NCBI GenBank assembly: GCA_964588525.1
Contig: CAZPQC010000022.1
Location: forward strand, 1-36,189
Source of the DNA: JAFGQJ01 sp964588525
GTDB lineage: Bacteria > Spirochaetota > Spirochaetia > SZUA-6 > DRHE01
Reading direction: 5' to 3'
DNA: 36,189 nucleotides
In this document: positions 8,267 to 17,699 of the stretch, in pieces
How positions within the stretch are numbered: position 1 is the stretch's first letter
Layout: every line of letters starts with the position of its first letter
Translations under genes and position numbers: made by a program
Notes under the pieces: model-generated
The model's input: the letters and a program-made list of their open reading frames with translations, nothing else
The model's database searches: none
Told to the model about the DNA's origin: nothing

Positions 8267-8295
8267 TTGAGGAACAGCTTGAATTGCAGGATAAT
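8267..8295 (+). promoter_or_regulatory. Candidate sigma-70-type promoter for the rluA-xdhAB run
   Basis: TTGAGG, a 17-base spacer and GATAAT end 24 bases before the ATG at 8320. Both boxes and the spacing are close to consensus. It lies in the 100-base gap between divergent yjbQ and the pseudouridine synthase gene. Confidence 0.6.
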
Positions 8296-8319
8296 TCCCC
8301 GTAACGGGAGACCTTCTTC

Positions 8320-9015
8320 ATGGATCTTCAGATGCTGTACGAGGACAATCACATCATCGCAGTGAACAAGAAGGTCGGAGAGCTGGTTCAGGGTGACCGC
8401 AGCGGCGATCCGTGTTTGGCTGATGCGGTCAAGCACTACATCAGAGAGAAGTACGGTAAGCAGGGGAACGTTTTCCTCGGAGTCGTGCACCGCCTGGACC
8501 GGCCCACCAGCGGCGTGGTCGTGTTTGCCCGCACCAGCAAGGCGCTGCAGCGGATGAACGCCCTGTTCCGTGAAAACCGGGTACGGAAGGTGTACTGGGG
8601 GATGGTCAAAAACGCACCGCCTAAACGCTCCGATACTCTGATCCACTATCTAACCCGTAATCCGATCCAGAACAAATCCTACCTCCAATCTGCACCGGCA
8701 GCCGGAGCCAAGGAGGCCCGTCTGAGCTACCGCTGGATCCTCAGCGTGGAGCGCTACCATCTGTTGGAAATCGATCTTCATACCGGCCGGCATCATCAGA
8801 TCCGTGCCCAACTGGCCGCAATCGGCTGCCCGATTAAAGGGGATCTCAAGTACGGTTTTCCCCGTTCCAATCCGGAGGGGGGAATCCATCTCCATGCCCG
8901 GGAAGTGAGCTTCGATCATCCGGTACAAAATATTCCCATCCGTATCATCGCCGATCCGCCCGCAGATCCGGTCTGGGACGCGGTTCTCCAGCTTGCTCGA
9001 TCGCAGGGGGGATAG
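8320..9015 (+). CDS. RluA-family pseudouridine synthase
   Basis: 231 residues. VVHRLDRPTSGVVVFA holds the catalytic aspartate (D60) of the RluA family; LHTGRHHQIRAQLAAIGCPI and GDLKYG are the other conserved blocks. It isomerises uridine to pseudouridine in rRNA or tRNA. It lacks an N-terminal S4 domain, so it resembles the short members (RluA/TruC-like), and the target base cannot be named. GGGAG lies upstream of the chosen ATG; a second ATG at 8332 is possible. It is 25 bases upstream of xdhA and probably shares its promoter, an unexpected partnership for purine hydroxylase genes. Confidence 0.9.
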   Translation: MDLQMLYEDNHIIAVNKKVGELVQGDRSGDPCLADAVKHYIREKYGKQGNVFLGVVHRLDRPTSGVVVFARTSKALQRMNALFRENRVRKVYWGMVKNAPPKRSDTLIHYLTRNPIQNKSYLQSAPAAGAKEARLSYRWILSVERYHLLEIDLHTGRHHQIRAQLAAIGCPIKGDLKYGFPRSNPEGGIHLHAREVSFDHPVQNIPIRIIADPPADPVWDAVLQLARSQGG

Positions 9016-9040
9016 GTATACTCTCAATGGGAGCATTTCA

Positions 9041-10522
9041 ATGGATCGACCTATACGTTTTATCCTGAACGATGAATCGATCGAAAGCTATCTGCATCAC
9101 GGAACCGTGGTTTTGGATTTCTTGCGGAGGGATCGGCGGCTGACGGGCACCAAGGAGGGCTGCCGTGAAGGTGACTGCGGCGCCTGTACGGTTTTGCTGG
9201 GGGAACTGACCGGGGATAGAGAGCCGATCGTCCGTTACAGGGCCGTGAACTCCTGCCTGCTTCCCCTCGGGGATATTGAGGGCAGACATCTGGTGAGCAT
9301 CGAGGGTATCAATCCGGTGCATCAGGAGGAGAACGCGGCGGATGCGATAGCCCTGACGCCGGTTCAGAGCCAATTGGTCGAGCATGGGGCCATTCAATGC
9401 GGTTTTTGTACTCCCGGATTCGTCGTCTCGCTCACCGGATATCTGCTGGGGCACCGACGATGGAGTTACGAAGGAGCGGTGGATGCGGTGGCGGGGAACA
9501 TCTGCCGCTGTACGGGGTATGCATCGATCAAGAGAGCCATCGCCGATCTCCTGGATCAATTGCGCGATGTGACAGATTCCCGTTTGCAGGATAGCGCGGA
9601 TGCGCCGAACCTGGAGCACCTGAAGACTCTGATAACTTGCGGAGTCGTTCCCGAGTACTTCCTGACAATTCCCGAGCGCCTCGGATCGCTCGAGGCGGTG
9701 GGGCGGCAACAGCGTCGAAGCGCAAGCCATTCCGTCGTAGCGGGGGGAACGGATCTGTTTGTGCAGAGACCGGAGCAGCTGCTCGAAGAGGACTTGAGCT
9801 TCCTCTCCACCGCGCCGGAGCTCCGGAAAGTGCGGATGGAAAAGGAGCGATTGTTCCTGGGCGCCGGCATCTCGATGGAGCAAGTAAAAGAGATCCCCGA
9901 GTTGAAGGATCGGCTGCCGGAGCTCACCCAGGCGCTTCCGCTGATCGCCTCCACGCCGATCCGCAACAGGGCGACCCTGGGCGGCAACATCATCAATGCT
10001 TCGCCGATCGGCGATTTTACGGTGATGCTTCTGGCTTTGGGGGCGGTTCTGGGGCTGAAAAACGGGAAGGCTATCCGGGAGGTGCCACTCGAGTGCTTCT
10101 TCCGGGGATACAAGCAGCTGGACATGAAGCCGGCAGAACGACTGCAGTGGATCGCTCTGCCCCGGGAAGAGGGACGGTTCAGCTTCGAGAAGGTATCCAG
10201 ACGCAGATACCTCGATATCGCCAGCGTCAACTCTGCCGCATGGATTACTGTTCGGGGCAATCAAATTGTGAAAGTCCGGCTTGCGGCAGGAGGGGTTGCG
10301 CCCATTCCCCTGTTTCTTTCCCGCGTCTCCGCTTCTTTGGAGGGGCAAGAGCTCACCGATGGGCATATCGAACAGGCGTTGGAGCTGGCCCAGGCGGAGA
10401 TTTCCCCCATCAGCGATGTGCGGGGAAGCGAGCAGTACAAGCGGCTGCTTCTCCGACAGCTGCTGCTGGCCCACTTTCAGAAACTCTTTCCCGAACAGAT
10501 GCACGCCGAGGTGTGGGTATGA
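9041..10522 (+). CDS. xdhA: Xanthine dehydrogenase-type small subunit (2x[2Fe-2S] + FAD)
   Basis: 493 residues. Residues 1-160 hold two [2Fe-2S] centres: C41, C46 and C49 (GCREGDCGACT) with C72, then C120, C123, C155 and C157 (CGFCTPGF; NICRCTGY). From about residue 205 a FAD-binding domain follows (VVAGGTDLFV; TPIRNRATLGGNIINASP), with the CO-dehydrogenase flavoprotein C-terminal domain after it. This is the Rhodobacter-type arrangement of FeS and FAD on one chain, passing electrons from the molybdenum subunit to FAD and an acceptor. GGGAG sits 8 bases before ATG 9041. The stop overlaps the start of xdhB (ATGA). Confidence 0.93.
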   Translation: MDRPIRFILNDESIESYLHHGTVVLDFLRRDRRLTGTKEGCREGDCGACTVLLGELTGDREPIVRYRAVNSCLLPLGDIEGRHLVSIEGINPVHQEENAADAIALTPVQSQLVEHGAIQCGFCTPGFVVSLTGYLLGHRRWSYEGAVDAVAGNICRCTGYASIKRAIADLLDQLRDVTDSRLQDSADAPNLEHLKTLITCGVVPEYFLTIPERLGSLEAVGRQQRRSASHSVVAGGTDLFVQRPEQLLEEDLSFLSTAPELRKVRMEKERLFLGAGISMEQVKEIPELKDRLPELTQALPLIASTPIRNRATLGGNIINASPIGDFTVMLLALGAVLGLKNGKAIREVPLECFFRGYKQLDMKPAERLQWIALPREEGRFSFEKVSRRRYLDIASVNSAAWITVRGNQIVKVRLAAGGVAPIPLFLSRVSASLEGQELTDGHIEQALELAQAEISPISDVRGSEQYKRLLLRQLLLAHFQKLFPEQMHAEVWV

Positions 10523-12828
10523 AACATAGCGATTTGGATCTTCACTCCCGAGGCCAGGCCCGCTTCGTCGACGATCTGCCCGAACCTGAAGGCCTGCTCC
10601 ACGCCGTGGTGCTTGCCTCATCCGTCGCCCACGGCAGAATCAAGGGTCTGGATACCGAGAAGGCGAAGCAGTACCGAGGCGTACGGGCCGTGCTGAGCGC
10701 CGCGGATATCCCGGGGAGCAATCAGATAGGAACCCTGGTCGCCGACGAACCGCTGCTGGCCGAAGACACCGTGGATTACGTTGGACAGCCCGTGGCCCTG
10801 GTGTTGGCCGGCTCGGAGGCTGCGGCCCGGGCGGCGCTTCCCTGCATAAAGCTCGAGATTGAAGAGTTGCCGGCCGTGCTCGATCCCCGGCAAGCCCAGG
10901 AACAGGGAGAGCTGATAATCCCCCCCCGCACCTTCTGCCTCGGGGAGGTGGAGGCAGTTTGGCAACGATGCGATGTGATTATTGAGGGGAGGGTGGATTC
11001 CGGAGCTCAGGAGCATCTGTATCTGGAGACTCAGGGTTCCCTCGCCGTGCCGGGAGAGAGGGGAAGCGTCAGGGTCATCTCTTCGACCCAGAGTCCGACC
11101 GGGGTCCAGCGTGTGATCGCCCGTATCCTGGGTTTGGCCATGCACCAGGTGGAAGTGGAGGTAACCCGGCTGGGCGGTGCCTTCGGAGGCAAAGAGGATC
11201 AGGCAACGGCCTGGGCCGCTCTGGCAGCATTGGGGGCCGTGCGCTGCGCAGCGCCGGTGAAGCTGGTTCTGCACCGACATGAAGACATGGTCTACACCGG
11301 CAAGCGCCACCCCTATTCCTCGGATTATCGCATTGGTATGAGCGCGAACGGGCAGGTATTGGCCTATGAGGTTGAGTTCTATCAGAACGCCGGCGCGGCG
11401 GCGGATCTGTCCCCGGCGATTCTCGAGCGTACCCTGTTCCACTGCACGGGCAGCTACTTCGTCCCCAACGTCAAGGCAACGGCCTACTGCTGCCGTACCA
11501 ATATTGCGCCCAACACCGCCTTCCGCGGTTTCGGCGGTCCCCAGGGAATGTTCGTGATCGAGGCGGCGCTGTTCAAGGCCGCCGCCGCTTTGGGTGTGAG
11601 CCCGGCGGAACTCCAGGAGAAAAACCTGCTCAAAGAGGGGGATACCTTCCCCTACGGGATGGCCGCCGTTCGCTGCAGCGCCCCGATCTGCTGGCAGGAG
11701 GCAAAATCCCGCTACGACTACGAGAAATCTCAGGCGCGGGTTGAGGCGTTCAACAGCACCCACAGGCTCCACAAAAAGGGACTGGCCCTCATGCCGGTAT
11801 GCTTCGGGATATCCTTCACTAACACGGTGTTGAACCAGGGAGGAGCCCTGGTCCATGTGTACACCGACGGCAGTGTCAGCGTCTCCACCGGGGCCGTGGA
11901 GATGGGTCAAGGGGTCAAGTACAAAATCCTCGAGGTAGCGGCCCGGGTGTTCTCCATCGACAGGGGGAGGATCAAAGTGGAGAGCACCAGCACCATGCGG
12001 GTGGCAAACACCTCCCCTACTGCCGCATCAACCGGAGCTGATCTGAACGGAAAGGCAACCGAAATCGCCTGTAGGGCGATCTTGAAGCGGATCAAGGAAG
12101 CGGCGATCAAGGAGCTGGGACAGAAGGACCCCGCCAAGGCGGAAATCCGGAACGAGCAGATCTTCTACGATGGGGAGAAAACCAATCTGAATTGGGACCG
12201 ACTCATTCCGCGGGTGTACACGCAGCGGGTCAATCTTTCCGCTCAAGCTCACTATGCAACCCCCGGCATCTATTTCGACAAAGCCAAAGAAAAGGGGGAA
12301 CCGTTTGCCTATCATGCCTATGGAACGGCCCTCTGCGAGGTAACCTTGGACTGTCTCAGGGGAACGTATGAGGTCGATGCGGTCAAAGCTGTCCACGATC
12401 TGGGGCCGAGTCTGGTCCCCCAGGTTGACCTGGGCCAGGCCGAGGGGGGGATAGTTCAAGGCATCGGCTGGCTGACCCTGGAGGAGGTGCTGTACTCTGA
12501 AGAGGGGAGGCTGCTCACGGGTACCTTGAGCACCTACAAGGTTCCGGATATCTACCAAACCCCCAAAGAGCTGGAGGTTCATTTCCTCGAGAACACGGAA
12601 AACCCGCTGGGCCTGTTTCACTCCAAGGCGATCGGCGAACCTCCTTTGATGTACGGAATCGGCGTGTACTACGCTCTGCTGGCCGCGATCCAGGCCTTCC
12701 GTCCTCAGGCGGATCTTCCCGTCGTCGCCCCCATGACCCCCGAACGGGTCCTCATGACGCTGTACCGGGATCGGCTTGCCGGGCTCAGGGGGTTCAATCC
12801 CAGATCCAGGAAGACCGTTTCCCCGTAG
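10519..12828 (+). CDS. xdhB: Xanthine dehydrogenase-type molybdenum-binding large subunit
   Basis: 769 residues, complete. The molybdopterin-cytosine/guanine-dinucleotide-type fold shows LGGAFGGKEDQ (E226), FRGFGGPQGM (R336), GAVEMGQG and KAIGEPPLMYG (E707). These correspond to bovine xanthine oxidase Glu802, Arg880 and Glu1261, the residues that orient and attack purine substrates, so a purine hydroxylase (xanthine or hypoxanthine) is the best reading; nicotinate or aldehyde substrates are less likely. A labile selenium on molybdenum is common in anaerobes of this group but cannot be seen here. It overlaps xdhA by 4 bases (coupled translation). No cofactor-insertion chaperone (XdhC) is encoded in the window. 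Confidence 0.93.
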   Translation: MKHSDLDLHSRGQARFVDDLPEPEGLLHAVVLASSVAHGRIKGLDTEKAKQYRGVRAVLSAADIPGSNQIGTLVADEPLLAEDTVDYVGQPVALVLAGSEAAARAALPCIKLEIEELPAVLDPRQAQEQGELIIPPRTFCLGEVEAVWQRCDVIIEGRVDSGAQEHLYLETQGSLAVPGERGSVRVISSTQSPTGVQRVIARILGLAMHQVEVEVTRLGGAFGGKEDQATAWAALAALGAVRCAAPVKLVLHRHEDMVYTGKRHPYSSDYRIGMSANGQVLAYEVEFYQNAGAAADLSPAILERTLFHCTGSYFVPNVKATAYCCRTNIAPNTAFRGFGGPQGMFVIEAALFKAAAALGVSPAELQEKNLLKEGDTFPYGMAAVRCSAPICWQEAKSRYDYEKSQARVEAFNSTHRLHKKGLALMPVCFGISFTNTVLNQGGALVHVYTDGSVSVSTGAVEMGQGVKYKILEVAARVFSIDRGRIKVESTSTMRVANTSPTAASTGADLNGKATEIACRAILKRIKEAAIKELGQKDPAKAEIRNEQIFYDGEKTNLNWDRLIPRVYTQRVNLSAQAHYATPGIYFDKAKEKGEPFAYHAYGTALCEVTLDCLRGTYEVDAVKAVHDLGPSLVPQVDLGQAEGGIVQGIGWLTLEEVLYSEEGRLLTGTLSTYKVPDIYQTPKELEVHFLENTENPLGLFHSKAIGEPPLMYGIGVYYALLAAIQAFRPQADLPVVAPMTPERVLMTLYRDRLAGLRGFNPRSRKTVSP

Positions 12829-12866
12829 CCGGCCTGAGAGTATAGCACGACCTGTATATATTATCA

Positions 12867-12895
12867 TTGCAATAATAAATCGAATCTGTTAGACT
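12867..12895 (+). promoter_or_regulatory. Candidate promoter for the CoA-dehydratase-activase transcript
   Basis: TTGCAA, 17 bases, TAGACT, in an AT-rich stretch after xdhB (12829-12954). It points toward the hydrolase remnant and the giant activase gene. It is 59 bases upstream of the remnant's ATG at 12955. Confidence 0.5.
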
Positions 12896-12954
12896 GTCCG
12901 CGTAAATTTTTGCGATCAATGCTAGCTATCATCGCTGGTTAATACTATCGATTT

Positions 12955-13430
12955 ATGATTGAAGGTTTTCGTAGCGAATTTCACTGGGACGTCGACACGT
13001 GGGCAGCTCGCATCATCAATACATCAGCCGGGTACGGGGTTGGTCAAAACGTGTGGCTGCCGGTCTTGACCGGTACTACCTGATGGGAACGTCTATGGGT
13101 GCGAACATGGCAGCACACTATGCCGCAGAGCACCCGGAGCAGGTGCAGGGATTGATATTCGTGAGTCCCTTCGGCCTGCACGATCAAGCCGGAAGGATGA
13201 GGCAAATCAAGCGCTGGAACGCTGTTCTGCCGCGGATGGAGCAACCGGTCTTGATCCCGGTCGGTTCAGAGGATAAACTGCTCTGTGCTGAAGATCGTGA
13301 CAAATTACATCAACTGCTCGCAAGAGAGCAGTTGGAGATAATAGAAGAAAGTGGGCATTTTTTGTATCTTGACTCGCCCGATGTTGTTTCCAACAAAATA
13401 GTCACATTTACTAGGGGAGGCAAAGAATAA
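12955..13430 (+). pseudogene. Truncated, frameshifted alpha/beta hydrolase
   Basis: Two reading frames together give the core of an alpha/beta hydrolase. Frame A (ATG 12955, stop 13083) carries WDVDTWAARII, like the helix before the nucleophile elbow. Frame B (open from GTG 12999 to 13430) carries LDRYYLMGTSMGANMAAHYA (nucleophile Ser in GTSMG), PVLIPVGSEDK (acid) and EESGHFLYLD (His). A frameshift between about 13010 and 13065 separates them, and the first half of the fold (early strands, oxyanion loop) is absent. I read it as a decayed gene, although frame B keeps a full Ser-Asp-His set and could still be translated. Its TAA overlaps the ATG of the next gene by one base, and GGGGAGG precedes it, so the ribosome traffic into the activase gene may depend on this remnant. 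Confidence 0.65.
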
Positions 13431-16400
13431 TGCAACGATTCTCTCTCGGATTGGATATCGGCTCGATTTCCGTCAACACGGTGGTTATCGATCCTGAGAG
13501 AAATGTAGTAGAGAATCACTACACATTATGTCACGGGCGTCCGTTTCATGCGCTGCACCAGGTCCTTACCGACCTGCTGACGCGTTATCCCGCCGAGGCC
13601 TTCGATACCGTGGCCATTACCGGTACGGGGGGCAAGCTGGCTACCGAGTTGATCGGAGGCTATTTCGTCAACGAGATCGTAGCTCAGTCCAGCTCCGTAG
13701 CCGTGTTTCACCCGGAAGCCAAGACCGTCATCGAGATGGGCGGGGAGGACTCCAAGCTGATCGTCATGAATCCGGACGAGGAAGGCAGAAAATCCCAGCT
13801 GGCGGATTTTGCCATGAACACGGTGTGCGCCGCCGGTACGGGCAGCTTTCTCGATCAGCAGGCAAAACGCATCGGAGTATCCATAGAGAAAGAGTTCGGG
13901 GAGCTGGCTCTCAAGAGCGAGAATCCGCCCCATATCGCCGGGCGCTGCAGCGTGTTCGCCAAGAGCGACATGATCCATCTTCAGCAGATCGCCACTCCTG
14001 TCCACGACATCGTAGCCGGTCTGTGCTTCGCCGTAGCCCGGAACGTCAGGAGCAATCTGGCCAGAGGTCGAGACCTGGAAACCCCGCTGGTGTTCCAGGG
14101 TGGGGTTGCGGCGAACGCCGGCGTAGCCCGTGCGTTCCGGGAGGTGCTCAAACTTCGAGACGGAGAGCTGATTATCCCGAAGTACCATGCCTCCATGGGT
14201 GCCATCGGGGCGGTGTTCCACGTTCTGGAAAGTCCGCCGGAGGGGGATCTGAACTTCAAGGGGCTCGGTGCATTGCAGAGCTATCTCGAGGATCCGACGG
14301 CGGATCTGCCGCACTGGCCTCAGCTGGAGCGATCCACAGCCAAAGGGCACAAGGAGGTGGTCTTCGATCCCCCGCCCGGGGAAAAACTCGATGTGTATCT
14401 AGGGTTGGACGTGGGCTCCCTCAGTACCAATGTGGTCCTGATAGACGATCAGATCAACGTGGTGGCCCGGCGCTACCTTCCTACGGCCTCAAAGCCCCTG
14501 GAGGCGATCCGACGGGGATTGTCGGAGATCTACGAAGAGGTGGGGGAGCAGGTGGTGGTCCGGGCAGCCGGAACCACCGGTTCCGGCCGTTATCTGACCG
14601 GACACTTCATCGGCGCCGACACGATCAAAAACGAAATCACCGCCCAGGCCACGGCGGCAATCTTCTACCATCCGGAAGTGGACACCGTGTTCGAGATCGG
14701 CGGACAGGATTCCAAGTTCATCAGCATCGACAACGGTGTGGTCGTGGATTTCGAGATGAACAAGGTCTGCGCCGCCGGGACCGGCAGTTTTTTGGAAGAG
14801 CAGGCGGAAAAGCTTGGCATCAACATCGTGGATGAGTTCGGGGAGCTCGCTCTGGGGGCCAAGAAGCCCTCCCGTCTCGGGGACCGCTGCACCGTGTTCA
14901 TGGAGAGCGACCTGAACTCACACCAGCAGAAGGGCGCCGACAAGGACGATCTGATCGGAGGGCTGGCCTATTCCATCGTGCAGAACTACATCCAGAAGGT
15001 GGTGGGGGCCAAGCGGATCGGTGATCACATCCTATTTCAGGGCGGGGTGACCAACAATCCCGCCGTGGTTGCCGCCTTCGAAGCGGTGCTGGGCAAGAAG
15101 ATTACGGTGCCTCCCCATTACGATGTGACCGGCGCCATCGGTACAGCCATGCTGGCCCGGGACGAGGTTCAGAAGAACGGCAATAAGACGAGCTTCAAGG
15201 GTTTCCAGGTCAGTAAGATCCCGTATACCATGAGCCGTTTCACCTGCAAGGGGTGCGAGAATCACTGCGACGTTCACAAGGTCGTAATCGAGGGGGAGAA
15301 GCGGGCGTTGTTCTACGGAGACCGCTGTGACAAGTACCAGCCCCAGGGGGTCAAGGACGAGAAGGAGCGGAGGAGGCAGGAGATCCCCAACCTCTTCGAG
15401 CTTAGGGAGCGGCTGCTTCTGGGGGACTACGTGGAGGAGCCGTCCGATCAGGAAACGGCTACCAAGACGACGATCGGTATCCCCAGGGGCCTGATGATCT
15501 ACTATCAGCGCTTCCCCTACTGGCGCACCTTCTTCGAGCAGCTGGGCTTCCGGGTGGTGCTGTCCCGTCCTTCGGACCGGCCCCTGGTCACCCGGTCACT
15601 GAGCATGCTGGTGGCGGAGACCTGTTTCCCCGTGGAGGTGATGCACGGGCATATCGACGATCTGCTGGAAAAGGATCTGGATTATATCTTCATGCCCTTC
15701 GTGGTGGACAATCCCACGGACGAGAAGAATCCCACGATCAACTATAACTGTCCCTGGATTCAGTCCTATCCCTTCATGATCCGCGGTGCAATGAAGGCGG
15801 ATCCGGCCGCTGAGAAGTTTCTCGTGCCCACCCTCCACTTCCGCTACTCCCGCAAGAAGCTGGTGGGCGACCTGGCGAAGTTCATGAACACAACCTTCGG
15901 CACCGACCGGAAGGCTGTGGACCGGGCCGTCAAAGCGGCGGAGAAGGCTCAGGCGGGGTTCGAACGGGCCCTGCTCGAAGAGGGGGAAAAGATCCTGTCC
16001 AATCTTCCCCCAAACAAGATCTCCGTGGTCATGCTCGGGCGGCCGTACAACACGGGGGACCCGGAGCTGAACCTGAGCCTGGTCGAGAAGCTGATCGACC
16101 TGGATGTGCTCCCCATCCCGTTGGACTTTCTGCCCCTCCGCGAGGCGATGGACGAGGTCTTCAAGGACTACGACATGATGTACTGGCCCAACGGACAGAA
16201 GATCCTGGCCGGGGTGCGGATGGTTGCCAGGGATGAACGGCTGCACGCGGTGTACATCACCAACTTCCGCTGCGGTCCCGATTCGTTCCTCTCCCACTAC
16301 GTCCGGGAGGAGATGCGGGGCAAACCCTATCTTCAGCTGGAGGTGGACGAGCACAGCGCGGACGCGGGGATGATCACCCGCTGTGAAGCCTTCCTGGACA

Positions 16401-17695
16401 GTCTAAAGGGTGAAACCAAGGCCGCCCTGTTGGAGAAGGAGTTCGCCCCGGTATCCGTGTTCAAAGCCTCCCCCTCCAGGGGACGAAAGCTCTACTTCCC
16501 CTACATGTGCGACAGCGCCTACGTGATGGCCGCCGCCTCCCGCGCCTGCGGAATAGAGGCGGACGTCCTGCCCATGCAGGACGAGGTGGATATGGAGTGG
16601 GGCAGGAAGTACACCTCTTCCCGGGAGTGCTTCCCCATGATCTGCACCACCGGTAGTTTTTTGAAAAAGCTCCACGAGCCGGACACCGATCCGGCCAAGA
16701 TCAGCTTCTTCATGCCCGCCCACGGCGGTCCCTGCCGCTTCGGGCAGTACAACAAGTTCCAGCGCATCATCATGGAGAACCTGGGTTTCAAAGACGTGGA
16801 GATCATCTCCCCGACGAACAAGAACTCCTACGCCGACTTCTCTCGGGGCCAGGGTGTGAAGTTCCGCCTGATCGCCTGGAAGGGACTGGTGGCGGCGGAG
16901 ATACTGGGCAAGCTGCGTCAGGAACGTAAGCCCTACGAAGCGGTGCCGGGACAGACCGAGGAGACCTACCGGAAGTATCTGGACAAGCTGGTACACTCTG
17001 TGGAAAACGGCGCCAAGGACACCCTCGATGTTCTCAAAGAAGCGGGTGAGGCCTTCAGGAAGCTCGAGATGCTCGACATTCCGCAAAAACCGGTGATCGC
17101 CGTGGTCGGTGAGATCTTTATGCGGGACAACCCCTACTGCAGCGGCTTCCTGCGCCAGCGCCTTGAGAATCTGGGAGCGGAGACCGTCATGGCCCCGATG
17201 CGGGAGTGGGTCGAGCTTTCCTCCGTGCGCTTCCGGGAGGAGAGCAGCTGGCGGGGGGAGATCTTGAACGTGGTCAAGGCCACGATCCAGGCCTACTTCC
17301 AGCATCGGATCGGTAGCAAATACGAACACGCCCTGGCCGACGCCATCGATTCGGAGCGGGTCCTGCCGGTGGAGGAGATCCTCGATCTCGGTGCACCGTA
17401 CATCCACAGGGACTACGTGGGGGATCCGCCCCTGGCCCTGGGCACGGCGGTGGGTCTGGCCAGGACGGGTATCTCCGGTGTGGCGGCCATCCTGCCCTTT
17501 ACCTGTTTGCCCGGAACGATCGTAGCCTCACTGTCCTCTTCGTTCCGCAGAGACCACGACGATATGCCCTGGGTGGATATCGCCTTCGACGGGCAGGAGG
17601 ACACCGGGATCGAAACCCGCCTTCAGGCATTCGTCCACCAGGCCAAGGAGTATGCAAAAACCAAGGGGTACAATAAGCCCAGAGTGTGGAACTGA
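13430..17695 (+). CDS. Giant acyl-CoA dehydratase activase-related protein (two ATPase modules plus dehydratase-like modules)
   Basis: 1421 residues. Module 1 (about 1-290) and module 2 (about 320-590) are both ASKHA-fold activase units: LGLDIGSISVNTVVID and LGLDVGSLSTNVVLID open them; VCAAGTGSFL occurs in each; and GRCSVFAKSD and DRCTVFMESD carry the second cysteine (C133 and C173 in module 1). In the HgdC family these two cysteines per subunit bind one [4Fe-4S] shared across a homodimer. Next comes a cysteine patch (CKGCENHCDVHK, about 604), a DUF2229-type region (IGIPRGLMIYYQRFPYW, about 682) and a second HgdB/COG3581-like region with scattered conserved cysteines (SRECFPMICTTG; HGGPCRFGQYNKF). 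The family couples ATP hydrolysis to low-potential electron transfer; the substrate is unknown. Stops 4 bases before the convergent sulfatase gene. Confidence 0.9.
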   Translation: MQRFSLGLDIGSISVNTVVIDPERNVVENHYTLCHGRPFHALHQVLTDLLTRYPAEAFDTVAITGTGGKLATELIGGYFVNEIVAQSSSVAVFHPEAKTVIEMGGEDSKLIVMNPDEEGRKSQLADFAMNTVCAAGTGSFLDQQAKRIGVSIEKEFGELALKSENPPHIAGRCSVFAKSDMIHLQQIATPVHDIVAGLCFAVARNVRSNLARGRDLETPLVFQGGVAANAGVARAFREVLKLRDGELIIPKYHASMGAIGAVFHVLESPPEGDLNFKGLGALQSYLEDPTADLPHWPQLERSTAKGHKEVVFDPPPGEKLDVYLGLDVGSLSTNVVLIDDQINVVARRYLPTASKPLEAIRRGLSEIYEEVGEQVVVRAAGTTGSGRYLTGHFIGADTIKNEITAQATAAIFYHPEVDTVFEIGGQDSKFISIDNGVVVDFEMNKVCAAGTGSFLEEQAEKLGINIVDEFGELALGAKKPSRLGDRCTVFMESDLNSHQQKGADKDDLIGGLAYSIVQNYIQKVVGAKRIGDHILFQGGVTNNPAVVAAFEAVLGKKITVPPHYDVTGAIGTAMLARDEVQKNGNKTSFKGFQVSKIPYTMSRFTCKGCENHCDVHKVVIEGEKRALFYGDRCDKYQPQGVKDEKERRRQEIPNLFELRERLLLGDYVEEPSDQETATKTTIGIPRGLMIYYQRFPYWRTFFEQLGFRVVLSRPSDRPLVTRSLSMLVAETCFPVEVMHGHIDDLLEKDLDYIFMPFVVDNPTDEKNPTINYNCPWIQSYPFMIRGAMKADPAAEKFLVPTLHFRYSRKKLVGDLAKFMNTTFGTDRKAVDRAVKAAEKAQAGFERALLEEGEKILSNLPPNKISVVMLGRPYNTGDPELNLSLVEKLIDLDVLPIPLDFLPLREAMDEVFKDYDMMYWPNGQKILAGVRMVARDERLHAVYITNFRCGPDSFLSHYVREEMRGKPYLQLEVDEHSADAGMITRCEAFLDSLKGETKAALLEKEFAPVSVFKASPSRGRKLYFPYMCDSAYVMAAASRACGIEADVLPMQDEVDMEWGRKYTSSRECFPMICTTGSFLKKLHEPDTDPAKISFFMPAHGGPCRFGQYNKFQRIIMENLGFKDVEIISPTNKNSYADFSRGQGVKFRLIAWKGLVAAEILGKLRQERKPYEAVPGQTEETYRKYLDKLVHSVENGAKDTLDVLKEAGEAFRKLEMLDIPQKPVIAVVGEIFMRDNPYCSGFLRQRLENLGAETVMAPMREWVELSSVRFREESSWRGEILNVVKATIQAYFQHRIGSKYEHALADAIDSERVLPVEEILDLGAPYIHRDYVGDPPLALGTAVGLARTGISGVAAILPFTCLPGTIVASLSSSFRRDHDDMPWVDIAFDGQEDTGIETRLQAFVHQAKEYAKTKGYNKPRVWN

Positions 17696-17699
17696 TCTC

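Noticed and set aside
9637..10518. Long plus-strand extension upstream of the xdhB start
   Set aside because: It is out-of-frame xdhA sequence; the real start at 10519 overlaps the xdhA stop by ATGA and begins the conserved domain.
13528..14835. 435-codon plus-strand frame within the activase gene
   Set aside because: Arg/Gly/Ser-rich shadow of the real gene in the shifted frame; no family motif.
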